A stretch of 64,000 nt of DNA from Bilabrum cf. latius (GCA_965178125.1 OZ237750.1:248001-312000), one strand, 5' to 3'; shown: positions 20,001-38,251, counted from the first letter of the stretch. Notes: generated by a model not told the origin, from the letters alone. Numbers and translations are program-made.

Positions 20001-22734
20001 CTTCTGCACTCGTGTATCGGAGGATCGCGCGTGCAATGTGGCTGAGTGCGCGGCTCCCAGCGCTGAGTCAGACCCGTTCATCCAGTACTCGGTGTCGCTC
20101 AACGTGACGTCAGCGGAGGACTTTGGCTCTGAGGAGCGTCGCGGCTTCAGGGAGAACGTGGCCCAGGCAGCGGGGGTGTCCGAGTCGCAGGTGTTCATCA
20201 CGTCAGTGGAGCTGGTGTCGGGGAACAACACGAGGAGGAGGAGGCGAGCACTGGGTGCATCTGGGGCCTGGGTGCAAGAGGGCCTGGGGTCGGCTGCGAG
20301 GGGCGCCATGGCGTGGATGGGGCTGGTGTCCAGCCGTGCGCTGCAGGTGCAGCAGCAGCAGCAGCAGGAGCTGAAGGTGAACTTCCGGATCGAGGTGGCT
20401 GGGGGCACGGCTACCGAGCTGTCTGCCATCGCGGCTCGCATCGTGGGTGCTTGCCAGTCTGGCACAGTGCAAGGTCAGTGCGCGCCCGTGTCTGACCTGG
20501 AGATCGTGGACGATCCTAAGAAGCAGTTCGGGGGTGACCCCAAGGATGATCCGCTGTCTGACGGACTGATCGGCACGATTGTGCTGGGGTCTGTGATGGC
20601 GGTGGCTCTGGTGGGTGGGGCGGGATTCTTCGCGTACAAGTACACTCGCCCGGCCGATGAGTCCGCACGGGTTGCTCCCGACGGCACAATGGAGGAGGGT
20701 GGCAGCAAGCAGCATCCAGATAGTATCGGGCCCCGGTCCGATGACCCGCTGATCGACGCGGCACTCCGCAAGGCAGGTCCTACTGCCGGGCTGGCTGCAT
20801 CGGGCGGACAGCAGGGTGGGGCTGCGGACAGGGGTGACCAGGACGTGGGCGAGTTCAGTGGCGTGGCCCCTGGCCAGGATCAGGGAACAACGGGGGGACG
20901 AGGCGGACGCCGTAACTCCTGGAATTAGACTGCGGCCGCAGCATCCGGCCAAGGGGGCTACGTCCCTCCTGACGCAGGCTCTGCTGGCCAGCGCCGGGAC
21001 AGGGAGACCACGATGGACCCGGTGAGACAGGCGTTCAGCGGCACGATGCAAGGTGACGGGATGATGCTGGCGCCTGGATCTGCATCGTGGCGGTTTGAAG
21101 ACGGCTCCAAGGAAAGCCCAGGGAACAGTGGACGTGGGTTCGGAGCCGATGCCGGCAAGGGAGGCTCCGAAATCCGAGGCGCTGCACAGCAGGAGCAGCA
21201 GGAGCAGTGGTAGGAGCAGGGCGGTGGTATCCCGGCCCATCAGCCTGCAGTGGTCCGTGTCAGCCTTCTGGACTCAATCGCGCCTCGCAGTGGTCAGCAA
21301 TCCAGCCGCGCACCCATGGAGGGCGGCAGGACCACAGAGCCGCAACCACCTGCAAGCCAGGGTATCGCGCTGGCTGGTGACTCCGTGCATTCTCGATACC
21401 ACCGCAGGAGTCGTGGGGGGTCACGAGGATCGGATCCGGTCGGGAATGACGTGGGGCCTGAGTCAGAAGCACGACCCGCTGACGCAACCCACCCACCCTC
21501 TGCAGAAACACAAAGCCATGGGGCACACGATGACGCGGGGTTCCGTGCCCATGCAAGTCCCATTAGTCCCAGGCAGGCTCTACCGCTGCACCATGATGCG
21601 CCCATGCAGAGCCCTGGCCAGCCCATGGAGGAGCACCATCACGGACCGGGGCTCAACACCACGACACCACCGCCGCCGCCGAGGCAGCAACAGACGCTTG
21701 CACCCACTGCATCCTCCCATGGCGGGCCCAGGCTGACGGGCAACTACGGCGCCCCGATCGCCACCCCTCGGCGCAGGCTCGGGGAACAAGCCGGGGAACA
21801 CGCTATCCGTGAGCCCCAGAGCGCCGCACTGCGCGCCACCCGGGCTGCTCTGCAGTCCGCGCCCACCAGAGACCAGCATCATCCGGAATCAGAACCCGCC
21901 CCCAGGGCGCGCGGCCGGCTGCCTGTTTCGCCCAGTGACGAGGCCGTCGGCCGGCTCTTCGGGGCTGGCGAGCCGGGAGCACCTGCCTGGGGCGAGCAGG
22001 GGGGCGGGTTCAGCGCGGGTCCGAGTGTGCCAGGGCAGGGGGGTGTGGCCACGGGAGATGGCAGGGGGAGGGCCCGGGGCGGCGAGAAGAGGAGGTCTGG
22101 GTCGGTGTTCGCTGCGCTGCCCAGCGGGCAAGGCAGCGGCGGGATGTACGTGCATCCGGGTGCATCGCATGGTGGTGCAAGCAGGGGGTAGCCGCCCCGG
22201 GAGCGAGTGCGACTGGGCGACCTGGACCGTGATACTACCACGGGCATGGGCATGGGCATGGGCATGGGCGGCAGCAGGGGTAGGGGTGATGCTAGCGGCG
22301 CCGCGCATTCCAGCGGAACAGGAGTTGTCCCCAGGGAGCAGCTCTGGGGCGAGCCTTCACACGCAGGCGGTGATGAGTGGAATCGGAGCCGGAATGACGG
22401 CGCGGGAGACGGTCGTCGTCGTCGCGGGGAGCGTCGCAACAGCGGAGCATTCGCCAGCGCTGCGCAGCAGTCCTTGGGTGCATCGCATGGTGGTGCGACT
22501 GGCCGCGGCGGGGGAAATGCCTGGGGATCATCCCGTGGCGGAGGCAGCCAAGAGCGCAGCGGCGGGTCTGGTACAAGCGGTGGAAGGAACCGGCGCAGGA
22601 GCAGCGGCGCTCTTGGAGACGCGGTCGCTGCGGTGTGGGGCTCTGGCGTGGAGGCGCAGACCGGTGACCCTGCGCCCAGGGCAACAGCTTCGCAGCCGAG
22701 ATACCAGGCGCAGCTTTGGGAGGGAGAGAACTGA
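17021..22734 (+). CDS. Surface protein copy A: PQQ-propeller, sushi, TSP1, membrane span (3 exons)
   Basis: Exons 17021-17344, 17441-17521 and 17632-22734 give about 1,835 residues ending in TGA. The start supplies a signal peptide (MWRLLAACCIFLPVLAVET) followed at once by a TAG codon. Domains in order: a Cys-poor N-terminal region, a Pro/Thr/Ser linker (about 318-350), PQQ-type beta-propeller blades (repeats such as LVALDAATGQPQW, about 390-790), a four-Cys sushi module (about 827-888), a TSP1-type repeat with SAWSAYDACDVPCGGGVQTR (about 889-945), a membrane-proximal region, one transmembrane helix (about 1,114-1,138) and a 700-residue Gly/Arg/Gln/Pro-rich cytoplasmic tail. The tail holds several TAG codons. 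It is likely an adhesion or matrix-binding receptor. Convergent with copy B; the stops are 289 bases apart. Confidence 0.8.
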
Positions 22735-23023
22735 GTTATTGATAAATTTGTGATGAGTACAACTTGCGATTTGCGTACACTTGTGTGTTTCGCTGTCTAT
22801 AGTCACTATTCTCAGTTCCGCCCTGTGGTGCTGACCTTCAAGATTCATATGAATTGCGATCTGAGAGTTATGGATCATTCTACTGGTTGAATCCTTTGTA
22901 TTTCACGAATGTACATAAGCTAAAGCAAAAGCAAGCCAAGCGAATCGCGCCCTCGCATAGAATCTCCTCCAAGCTCCGAGGGAACTGACACATGAAGCAC
23001 CAAATTGCTTCTCTCCACCATGC
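22735..23023. other. Shared 3' region between convergent copies A and B
   Basis: No gene. Most of it (about 22,840-22,980) matches the 3' flanks of copies C (about 30,640-30,790) and D (about 60,625-60,780), so it is the 3' UTR/flank of copy B. A GCAAAA-rich stretch lies near 22,924. Confidence 0.5.
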
Positions 23024-23646
23024 TCAGGTCTACGGACCGCTGGCGCCACCTTGCGAGCCACTGGCATCACCAGGACGTCGTCCTGGCGATGAAATATCAT
23101 CGAGAGACCGCGCAACGCGACCGCCCCCGCTGCTGCGATCAGCCCCCCACTCCCAGTCGCTGCCGAAGCTCGTACGGGGCGCAAGGCCAGCACCACCATC
23201 TCCAGCGCCAGGGCCCGCGCTCCCAGTTCCGTGCCGGACGGTGCTGGCACCCATCGGACTCCTCGCCAGGGTGCGCGGCGCCGCGCCTGCGGAACCAGGA
23301 AGTCCCTGGAAGGCGGCGCTGTTGCGACCCTCCGTAGTAGCCCGCCGCACGTCGCTCAGCCGGATTCGAACCCGCGGGATTGAACTGGGCGACGTGGGAG
23401 ACGGACCTGAGTCAGGCCCGAGCCCAACAGCCCGCCGCATGTCGCCCAGCCGGATTCGAACCCGCGGGATTGAACTGGGCGGTGTGCGAGACGAACCTGA
23501 GTCAGGCCCAAGCCCAACAGCCCGCCGCATGTCGCTCAGCCGGATTCGAACCTCCGGGACTGACCTGGGCGATGTGGGAGATGCACCTGAGTCAGGCACA
23601 GGCCCCGACCCCTGGCCCTGTGCCTGTGCCTGTGCCTGTGCCCGTG

Positions 23647-23698
<52 letters not shown>

Positions 23699-23836
23699 GC
23701 CCAAATCAGCCCCCGGAATGGGCACGGGCATCGACCCGCCCTCTGCCCCAGCGAGGGACTGGGAGCCCCCGGGGAGGGGCGGGTTGCGACGAGGCAGCAT
23801 CGCCCTCGTAACGCGAAGGTGAGGCCGCTCATCGGC

Positions 23837-23869
<33 letters not shown>

Positions 23870-26800
23870 CGGTGATCCCATGCCGGGGGCAGGGGCGGTC
23901 TAGCCAGCATTCGGCGATGACAGAGGCGTCCCGCGCTGCTGCTGCTGCTGCTGGGCCAGCGAGGGCATTTCATCGAGTGCTGGGTCGGTCTCGGGGTCAT
24001 GGATGGCCACCTCATCCGACCCATCTTCTTCTTCACCGATCGAGCCGAGGCCTCGTTGACGAGTGGCTGGGCTGTGGGCAGCGGCACCGAGCCCGACAGA
24101 ATGCGCGGAATCGCCCGACAGCGACGTCTGATGAACTCCGGCTGGCGGCTCTGTCGTCTGCCCAGCAATCGATGCTCCCCCCCTCGATGCCGCCCGGTGG
24201 AGACTGACACGGGGCGCAGCGGCAAGAGGCCTCGGCTGGGTGCGTCCGGGACTCGCAATGGCACCGATTCCCTGACTGCCGCTCCCTGGGCCCCCATGGG
24301 AGGGGTGCTCGAGGTCGAAGCGGGAGACGCTTCCAGAGGCCATTGACACTGACCCGCCCTGGTACGTGCCACTCGTCACATTCTGCACCGGGTCCATCGC
24401 TTCGTGCCGCACCATCACCGGTGGCTGGTAGCCTGCCCGACCATCCGCAGCTGCTGCTGCACCGCCATCATCGTCGTGCGCGTTGCCGGCAGCGGCCTCA
24501 ATGCGGGCCGCGCGCGCCTGCGCCCACGCCGACCATCCATCGCCTCGTACACGCCCATCGCCTCGTACACGCCCATCGCCTCGTACACGCCCATCGCCTC
24601 GTACACGCCCAACGCCTCGTACACGCCCAACGCCTCGTACACGCCCAACGCCTCGTACACGCCCAACGCCTCGTACACGCCCAACGCCTCGTACACGCCC
24701 AACGCCTCGTACACGCCCAACGCCTCGTACAGGCCCAACGCCTCGCACACGCCCATCGCTTCGAACACGTCCATCACCGAGTGCACGTCCATCACCGAGT
24801 GCACGTCCATCACCGAGTGCACGTCCATCACCACGCCATCCAGCTCTGCCACGGCCATCACCATGCCACCCAGCTCTGAGACGGTCAGCACCACTCCCTC
24901 CTGCTCTGCCACGACCATTGCGTCGTCCACCCCTTGTTCTCTGATCCTGGCCAGAGGCCACACCATAGAAAGCACGGAAGCCCTGGCCACCCCTGTCCGC
25001 CGCCCCACCCTGCTGTCCGCCAAATGCAGCCAGCCCGGCAGTAGGACCTGCCTTGCGGAGTGCCGCGTCGATCAGCGGGTCATCGGACCGGGGACCCAGA
25101 GCCTGCGTCGCGTCCGCCTCCCAACGCTTCAATCGGCCCCCTGATGTCGCAATCTCGGACTCATCGGCCGGGCGAGTCTACTTGTACGCGAAGAATCCCG
25201 CCCCGGCCACCAGAGCCACCGCCATCACAGACCCCAGCACAATCGTGCTGATCAGTCCGTCTGGCAGCGGATCATCCTTGGGGTCACCCCCGAACTGCTT
25301 CTTAGGGTCGTCCACGATCTCCAGGTCAGACACGGGCGCGCACTGACCTTGCACTGTGCCAGACTGGCAAGCACCCACGATGCGAGCCGCGATGGCAGAC
25401 AGCTCGGCAGCCGTGCCCCCAGCCACCTCGATCCGGAAGTTCACCTTCAGCTCCTGCTGCTGCTGCTGCTGCACCTGCAGCGCATGGCCGGACACCAGCC
25501 CCATCCACGCCATGGCGCCCCTCGCAGCCGACCCCAGGCCCTCTTGCACCCAGGCCCCAGATGTACCCAGTGCTCGCCTCCTCCTCCTCGTGTTGTTCCC
25601 CGACACCAGCTCCACTGACGTGATGAACACCTGCGACTCGGACACCCCCGCTGCCTGGGCCACGTTCTCCCTGAAGCCGCGACGCTCCTCAGAGCCGAAG
25701 TCCTCCACTGACGTCACGTTGAGCGACACCGAGTACTGGATGAACGGGTCTGACTCAGCGCTGGGAGCCGCGCACTCAGCCACATTGCACGCGCGATCCT
25801 CCGATACACGAGTGCAGAAGTCCAGACCAGCCGATGGAGACGCGCCTGTGGCGTTTCGACGGCGAGTCTGCACGCCCCCGCCACACGGCACATCGCATGC
25901 GTCGTACGCCGACCACGCAGAGTACTGGCACGTCACCAGCTGGCACCGCACCGGGTCCTCGGACCAGCTGCCGCCCAGCTGGCACGACGTCACCAGTGGG
26001 TGGCCCTCTGGCTGCGGCAGGTGCTCGGCATCGCACGAATACTGGCATGATGGTAGCCCATCCTCGTTGTAGGCGCACATGATGGAGCCGTTCACTGGCC
26101 GGGACAGGGCGGGGCATCCGGAAGCCACGGACACGAACTGCGCCCCTCTCGTGGCATACCTCACTTGCCCGTTCGGAGCCACTGACAGAGGGGGGGCGGG
26201 CTGCTTTGGATCGGGAACGGGGGTATTTGGGTGTGGCCTTCTCCACACGGGCTGCCCCGACAGCAGGTCCAGTGCGATTGCCTCCTGCTGCGTGTTCAGC
26301 AGCACCACCTGCCCGTTGCTCACCGGCGTGGACGCAGTGGACACCAAGTTGCTCTAACCGCCCTCCGTCTGGCCCACCACCTCCACCCAACGGGGCACCA
26401 AGGGGGCTTCCGAGCTGGGCCCCGACTGAAGCGCGAACTGCCGCCCGATCGAGTCGCCCACCAGGATTGTCTGCTCCATGCTGCCAGGGAACAAGGCCAG
26501 GCCGGGCGCCCCCTGCACTGACACAAACGCGCCTGTGATATCCTCGCGCGGAACCTCGAACAGATCGCGCGGCGCCGGCGCGTGCTCCCCGAGATCGTAG
26601 CTCAGCACCAGCCCGCCGCGCTCCGCCCACGCGCTGGTTGCGACCAGCAGCCGCCCGTACAGCTCGTCCAACACGGGGCCGGCCACCACAGGAGCAGCTA
26701 CCGACGGGTGGCTCGGGCTCGTGCTGCTGACCCACAGGTTGCATGACCCCACTGGCCCCTGCCCGCACTTGGGCGGCTCGCTGCCAGTGGCACCCTGCAC

Positions 26801-28860
26801 GCACGCGCTGCTCGCAGACTGGAACGCGCGCATCGCATACACCGCCCCTGCAGACGTGGCTGCGTACACGGCGCTACCGTCGTGCTCCACCGCCACCCGG
26901 CCCACGAATGGGGACCCGGAGTCGGATATGCACCGCCACTGCGGCTGGCCCGTGGCTGCGTCCAGCGCCACCAGGGTCGACCCGAACGAAGCGAAGATCG
27001 ACGTGCCGCTGGGCTCGGCCGCAGCCGAGGATGAGGACGAGGACGGTGCAGGGGCAGACGGTGACGGGCCCGGGGTCGCAGAGGGCTGCTTCAGTTGGCC
27101 GGTCCTCATCTCCTCCTGTGCGGCGTCAAAGTCGAAGAACACCGGGCTGCCCGTGGCCCCACTGCTGCTGCGGTAGTTCCACAGAGACCCCGCAGAGGAC
27201 GGGTCCATGGCCAGCAGCAGCCGCTGGGACCCGCCCGTGGCCGCCAGCAGCACGCTGCCGTCAGGGGACAGCACGGGGGCGATGCCGCGCGGCGCCCCGG
27301 CCCCCAGGTTCCGCACCCACGCCGGCTCCACCTCAGTTGCCGTGTGTCGGAGAGCGTACATCAGCCCGCCCGCCGTCAGCACGAAGCTCACCGTGCCGTT
27401 GGCAGACACCACCGTCCCGGAGTCCACGCTCCTGGACGCCCGGCTGCCTTGCTGTGCGGGGAGCAGGAACGACTGCGCTGCAGTGGCGAAGTCGGTCACG
27501 TTGCCGCGGAAGAAGCCCGTGTTCTGCGCGTCTCTGCCGCTGGGCCACCCGTTGGACGTGGACGGCGGCACTGGGGGCACGGGCGAGGGGGAGGGGGCGG
27601 GCGGGGTGGGGCTCGGCTGGGGTGTCGGGGTGGGCGCGTTGCCCACGATGTCGTAGTTCAGCACGTACGTGTCGTTCTTCAAGCTGGAGTAAGCGATGCC
27701 CACCTGCACCCAGCCCAGCTTGCCGTGGAAGTCCTTCCAGTTGCCCTCGTCCACGGCGGTGGACAGCCGCAGGTTCAGCACGGGCTTGTCGCAGTACGGC
27801 GTCACGGGGTTGCTGAACTGGGTGCCCGGCGGGATGTTCCGCACAGAGCTCCAGTTGAAAGCGGGGTCTTGCAGATCCTGCAGCGATGGCCCGCGATTGA
27901 TTCCGCGCACGCCGCCCAACCGGTTGAAGTCGAAGAAGGAGAGGCCGCTGCCGGCCGGAACAGTGCTCGGCGCGTCCTCATCTTCGGCCCGCGTGTCCCA
28001 CAGGAGCCACTCTCCTGCCTTGCCATCCACGTACTCTGCATGCCCTCTTGCATAGATGGACTCGCCATTCAGCAGCGTGTTGTACCAGGACCCCGTATCA
28101 TCGGCGCCTTCCAACGCCGTGTACACGCTGATGTACCAGTCAGGATCGCCGGAATCCAGTGGAGTGCGGCTGGTGCTGAACCGAACATACTGCAATTTTC
28201 AATTGTATTTCAAAAGGACGAGGAAAGATGCATGGTTGATCCATTCTACTTGGAGCAGCGCGAGGTGACAGCCTGGAAACCACGAGTCCCACCGCCAACC
28301 TGAATCGGATCCCATAGCCTCATGCAGATGCGTTTGATTCTCACCTAGATGTCACGTACCGTTGTGAATCGACCAGTTAGACCTGTACCAAGCTTTGTCA
28401 GCCCGGGCGCCAGGTCAATGTAGGCCTGCAATGTTGGAATGCACGTTGATTGGTTCAGATTTCTAGTTCGCGCTATCGCTATCCAGCGCGCCACGTCCCC
28501 CCTGAATGAGGCCACACATTAAGCAAAGATGCTATCGCATATTCTCACTTTCTCGGTTGCATTGTTGATAAGGGAAGTGCTTCCGGAGCTCTGCGGGGGC
28601 GCGCCATCAGCCACCTCCAGCGAGTATGGCACTGTGGACAGCCCGGGACTTCCACCCTGGTTGAAGCTTGCAACATTCAAACCAATAGTAAAATTGACGA
28701 CGTGCCCGACTTCGGCTTCAGCCACTCTCTCGGTGAAAACAGGGCTGCCAATTTGTTCACCCAACCCGAATCGTTCTGCACGTTCTGCAGCTCCCGGCTT
28801 GCAAAAGGCCGTAGCGGCAAGTCCAGCCAGAAGAGTGACTACTTGAGCCACACACTTCAT
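23024..28860 (-). CDS. Surface protein copy B (3 exons)
   Basis: Exons 28860-28549, 28425-28345 and 28189-23024 give about 1,852 residues ending in TGA. The N-terminus is a clean signal peptide (MKCVAQVVTLLAGLAATAFC). The domain order is that of copy A; the ectodomains are nearly identical outside exon 1. Exon 2 ends with TAG where copy A has TCG. Just past the membrane span, at the position where copies A and D have Tyr (TAC), B has TAG. The cytoplasmic tail is the most repeat-rich of the four: a hexapeptide array around VRGVGR (24,538-24,770), a Gln-Ala run (23,618-23,698) and three roughly 90-base repeats (about 23,344-23,600). A TAG followed by Thr precedes the stop. Confidence 0.8.
23344..23600 (-). 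repeat. Three about 90-bp coding repeats in copy B tail
   Basis: Three tandem units encode variants of RVRIRLSDMRRAVGLGPDSG. Copies C and D have one unit only. Each unit contains GGTTCGAATCC, which resembles a tRNA B box, but here it is part of the protein-coding repeat. Confidence 0.75.
23618..23698 (-). repeat. Hexanucleotide GCCTGT array (Gln-Ala run), copy B
   Basis: About 13 units of GCCTGT/GCCCGT, coding alternating Gln-Ala or Arg-Ala on the minus strand. The same site has about 27 units in copy C and one in copy D. Confidence 0.85.
24538..24770 (-). repeat. 18-bp tandem repeat (hexapeptide array), copy B
   Basis: Tandem 18-base units of the type CTCGTACACGCCCAACGC, twelve or more, encode VRGVGR/ALGDGR-like hexapeptides on the minus strand. 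Related but degenerate units continue to about 24,900. No CRISPR-like spacers are present. Confidence 0.8.
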
Positions 28861-29992
28861 TGCATGGACCAATTTCGAACTCCAAGCAGTGAAGTATATC
28901 CTGTGAGGGGTAGAGCTTGAGCATAAATCACGGATGCTCGTACCAGTGCTTGCGGGGAAAGTAAACAATACAATTTCACCCAACAAGATGGCTGTAATTG
29001 AGGTCCAGTAGTGTCGCTGAAATTAAACTTGAGGTTTATTGCAGAATCGGATCTTACAATATGCTCAAAAGCCTTGTATACAGTGGAGAGCTGAGGCTTT
29101 GCCCGTCCTGGAAAGGTCTTTGGGTGAGGATCTTAAACCGACACTCCGAGTCGTCTACACAGCACCCTAATCTCGCAGACAGTCACAGATGGTTGCAGTT
29201 GGTTCCCTTCGAGAGCCCATCTTCAAAGTTTTGGAAAGAAAACTGGCGAGCGTTACCCCTTGATTGCCGCTCAAGTCTGATTGTGACCTCCCAACTTCCT
29301 CATCCGCATGTTGTCGGGTGATCCGATCCCTTGATCCGAGTGGCTGGTACCAACGCGTGTACGTCCACCTGCCCGGCCTGTGCCTCTCCCTTTCAATCCG
29401 CCGTATCAACCAAATGACCCCACCAATCATCATCTCGGGCAGGGTCAGCTGTTCTTTCGCGAACGTTCAGCTGATACTGAACGCCGAGCAAGCATTACAA
29501 GATCTGCCTGGGGATGTAGTGATTGAGTCAATTGATTGAGCCGGTTGCAGGGAGCCGTTCCCCTGAGACGATGGGGCGCACCGGCCGTGCCGACAAGGGT
29601 CGCGGGAGGCTCTGCTGGCCGTATCCGTGATAGAGAGCATATCGTTTATTCCAGGGTGCTTCGGTCTCGACGTATTGTCGTATTCTTCGATTTGTGTTGC
29701 CTAGAGTGTTGCGAATCATACGGTTGCGCTGCTAATTGTCGGAATCATCACAGTTAGCACAGGTCAACCCAGTAGACCAGGTGACTCCAGAACGGCGGGA
29801 GTCTTCCCCAGGTCCTGTGCCCCATCGCTCTCTTTCTCAGCACCATCAATTGGTGGGTCTACACATTCGTTACTGAACTCCAAGCAAGCATTACAAGATC
29901 GCTCCACTACTCCATCACCCGCTTGGTGAACCGTCACCCCTCTCTACTCCGCACGAGGCTCGGGAGCGGCTGGAGGTCGGCCTGCACACTCT
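28861..29992. other. 5' flank of copy B and unit junction
   Basis: The first about 370 bases match the 5' flank of copy C (36,405-36,780), so they probably hold the promoter of copy B. The rest has no convincing gene. Around 29,960-29,975 is GGCTGGAGGTCGGCC, which corresponds to the uninterrupted form of the site where element 2 inserted further right. Confidence 0.5.
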
Positions 29993-30616
29993 TCAAAAAA
30001 GCTCGCACGGAGTTGGGGCTGTCCCAGCCACCACACTATTACAGATCCAGGATCCCAACACCCTAGGCATGCAGAGCCGAGGCCGCCGACCACGAAGAAA
30101 GTGACCAGTGACAGAGGGATGTCCCGTGGCAGCCTGCATCTCCCGCGCCACCCGCGCCGCAGACAGCCCCGAGAGCATATGGGAGTCGCCGGAACCCCCC
30201 GCCGGGCCGGATGTCAACCATGCGTCGAGCGCTGCCGCCGAGGACGCCCCGGTGTGGCACCTGAGCCAATCGAGGAAGACCCGACGATCCCATGCTTGCC
30301 CCAAACCAATGGGAGGGCCGCCGCGACGGAGACGATCCGACTCTTCCGGCTCTTGGTTGGTGCAGAGCTGTGCAGGGAAGCTGAGGATCCGACCGGCCGC
30401 GTCACACGTGAGCTGGCAGGACCCCCTGCAGATACCCCGGCTGGCATCGGACGGGTCGACGGGAACAAGCTCGCCCAGCTGGAAGCCCCCCACAAAGCAG
30501 AGACCAGCTGCGGCCCATGCCGCGCTCCAGGTGTCGACGGCGAACCAGGCGCCAAGGGACCGGAGTGGGATGAGCGCCTTGGAGACGATCTCGGAGAACA
30601 CCGCCCGCAGTACCAA
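29993..30616 (-). CDS. Unrecognised 207-residue open frame within the repeat unit
   Basis: An open GC-rich frame 3' of copy C, codon-like in composition, with several Trp and Cys (CRGSCQLTCDAAG near the middle). The corresponding segment downstream of copy D (60,051-60,606) is shifted by indels and no longer open, which argues against strong conservation. It may be a fragment of another gene carried along with the duplicated unit. I do not recognise it. Confidence 0.3.
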   Translation of the reverse strand: MVLRAVFSEIVSKALIPLRSLGAWFAVDTWSAAWAAAGLCFVGGFQLGELVPVDPSDASRGICRGSCQLTCDAAGRILSFPAQLCTNQEPEESDRLRRGGPPIGLGQAWDRRVFLDWLRCHTGASSAAALDAWLTSGPAGGSGDSHMLSGLSAARVAREMQAATGHPSVTGHFLRGRRPRLCMPRVLGSWICNSVVAGTAPTPCELF

Positions 30617-30842
30617 GGAGATCCGCAGCAGTCATATGAATTGCGATCTGAGAGTGATGGATCATTCTACTGGCTGGATCCTTTGTATTTCACGAATGTA
30701 CATAAGCTAAAGCAATACCAAAAGCAAAAGCAAAAGCAAACCAAGCGAATTGCGCCCTCGCATCCCCAGATCCGGATAGAACATCATCCAAGCTCCAAGG
30801 GAACTGACACGTGAAGCACCAAATTGCTTCTCTCCGCCATGC

Positions 30843-36404
<5,562 letters not shown>

Positions 36405-36878
36405 TGCATGGACCAATTTCGAACTCCAAGCAGTGAAGTATATCCTGTGAGGGGTAGAGCTTGAGCATAAATCACGGATGCTCGTACCAGTGCATGCGGG
36501 GAAAGTAAACAATACAATTTCACGAAAGAAGATGGCTGTAATTGAGGTCCAGTAGTGTCGCTGAAATTAAACTTGAGGTTTATTGCAGAATCGGATCTTA
36601 CAATATGCTCAAAAGCCTTGTATACAGTGGAGAGCTGAGGCTTTGCCCGTCCTGGCAAAGTTCTTGGGTGAGGATCTTCAAGTTAAACCGGCACTTCGAG
36701 TCGTCTACACAGCACCCTAATCTCGCAGACAGTCACAGATGGTTGCAGTTGGTTCCCTTCGAGAGCCCATCCTCAAAGTTACCAAGTTCTTCCACTTACT
36801 TGGTTCATATTGAGCAGTTTAGTATAGCCGCCAGAACTGGGTTGAGCGGGTCCATGCAGGGATCGGGAGCGGCTGGAG
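36405..36878. other. 5' flank of copy C up to the element 2 insertion
   Basis: Matches 28,861-29,230 upstream of copy B over about 370 bases, with small indels, and then diverges. Presumed promoter region of copy C. No gene seen. Confidence 0.5.
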
Positions 36879-36883
36879 GTTGG
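36879..36883. repeat. Target-site duplication GTTGG, left
   Basis: GTTGG immediately before the run of seven G that opens the left inverted repeat; an identical GTTGG follows the right end at 59958-59962. Confidence 0.75.
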
Positions 36884-37771
36884 GGGGGGGACAACGGTGG
36901 TGGTAGGTACACCAAGCGTTGAGGACGAGGGCTACGCTACGCTCGCCCCTCCTTTAAAGGCATATTTAGCAACTCAAGTGTTTTCCCTATAAACCTAGAT
37001 GATTTCCCAAGGGGTTCCCCAAGAACCCCTATAGAACCCCTCTATGTACCCATTTTCAGATATAAAATTTACTCCTACGAAGTAGGGGTAAATTGAAGAA
37101 TTCTAATCTTTATCCCCCTTATAAACTCTAACAGCAAAGACAGAGATGTTTTAGTAAAGTAGGAAAAAATGAAGAAATTAACCAAGTGTCAAAAACCTCT
37201 CTGTGTTTGCTGTAGGAACGAAAGGATGAATTCCCAAGAGACCAAGAGACCAACCGAGGATTTTCCCAAGAGAACAAGGTATTTTATCAAGAGAACAAGG
37301 TAGTTACACCAAGCGACAAACCGATGAACCGACCGATGAACCGACCGATGAACCGACCAAGGATTTCCCAAGGATTTCCCAAGGATTTCCCAAGGATTTC
37401 CCAAGCGACTAAATTGTTCTCCGAAGCAACCAAACCGATTACCCAAGAGATGATACATTATAAGGAAAACGAAAACATATTTTAAGTCCCTTTGGAAAAG
37501 TCCCCCAAAAATTGAGAGATTTTACAGGTCAATTATAAGAGACTTAGAAAAAATAAATTAAGTTCCCAATTAAAATTAAATGTTGTAATTCCTATGATGC
37601 CACCATAAAAATTAAAAGGAAAATAAAAAACAAATTATAATTGTTTTCCAATTAAAAACACAAAAATTGATTGAAAAATTTTGACAATATAGGATACAAA
37701 GAAATATTAAAATTTATTTTCCAAGATGCTCGGGCTTTGCCCTCCGCTCTTTTGATATCTTTTTCAAAGAT
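36884..37771 (+). repeat. Left terminal inverted repeat of element 2
   Basis: Matches the reverse complement of the right end with high identity. Contains three GATGAACC units and four GGATTTCCC units (37,322-37,405). The right copy has two and five, and also an extra internal duplication, so the two repeats have drifted by slippage. Confidence 0.85.
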
Positions 37772-37966
37772 TGGATTTCCCAAGAGATGATAATTTAAGC
37801 CATTCTATATCACTATAGTAAATGAACCCATTTTTAAAGGAGTTGATGATAGAGCATATTGTCAAGCAAATTAATCCACGTATTTGGAAAAAATTACACG
37901 AAAAACTAAAGGAATACAAGAAGCTCGGGCTTTGATATAAGTAGAAGACTATACTATAAAGTACTT

Positions 37967-38251
37967 ATGAAGCCACATACCTACGATTTTGAAAAGGTTG
38001 TTGAAAATTTTCAATTTAAAGCACCCTCAAGACGCAAGAATAAGAAGTATGATGTTTTTGACGAAAATGATGAATATATTACATCGTTTGGTGATAGGCG
38101 GTATTAGCAATTTTACGATAGAATAGGGTATTACAGCCATTTAAATCATTTAGATACGGACCGCCAATTTAGATACTTCAAACGACACGATATCGAAGTA
38201 AAACCAAGAACCCCAAAGTTCTTCTCACATTTTTACCTTTGGAGTTCATAA
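37967..38251 (+). CDS. DUF5754-like small viral protein
   Basis: 94 residues ending in TAA. The core KKYDVFDENDEYITSFGDRR, followed by Tyr-Gln (TAG)-Gln-Phe-Tyr-Asp, then a His-Leu-Asp block, an Arg-His pair and a C-terminal FSHFYLW, fits a family of short proteins of unknown function seen in large and Polinton-like viruses (I recall DUF5754; not checked). It is preceded by ACTATACTATAAAG. Its 3' end overlaps the end of the opposing protease gene by 6 bases. Confidence 0.6.

Noticed and set aside
18125-20465. Long open frames antisense to the surface-protein copies
   Set aside because: They are composition shadows of GC-rich genes: rich in Arg/Pro/Ala, without domains, and overlapping well-supported coding exons. 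The same applies to the antisense frames of copies B, C and D.
23340-23600. GGTTCGAATCC motifs resembling tRNA T arms
   Set aside because: They recur inside an in-frame coding repeat of the surface protein, with no A box or acceptor stem nearby.
24538-24900. Possible CRISPR-like array
   Set aside because: The 18-base units are directly tandem with no unique spacers and encode hexapeptides in the frame of copy B; the host is eukaryotic.
24343-25144. Plus-strand frames with TPIASYTPIASYTP-type repeats
   Set aside because: They read the 18-base repeat of copy B on the wrong strand; the minus-strand frame is continuous with the conserved gene.
29167-29433. 88-residue minus-strand frame in the unit junction
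   Set aside because: No motif, no counterpart in the other units, and no codon-like pattern.
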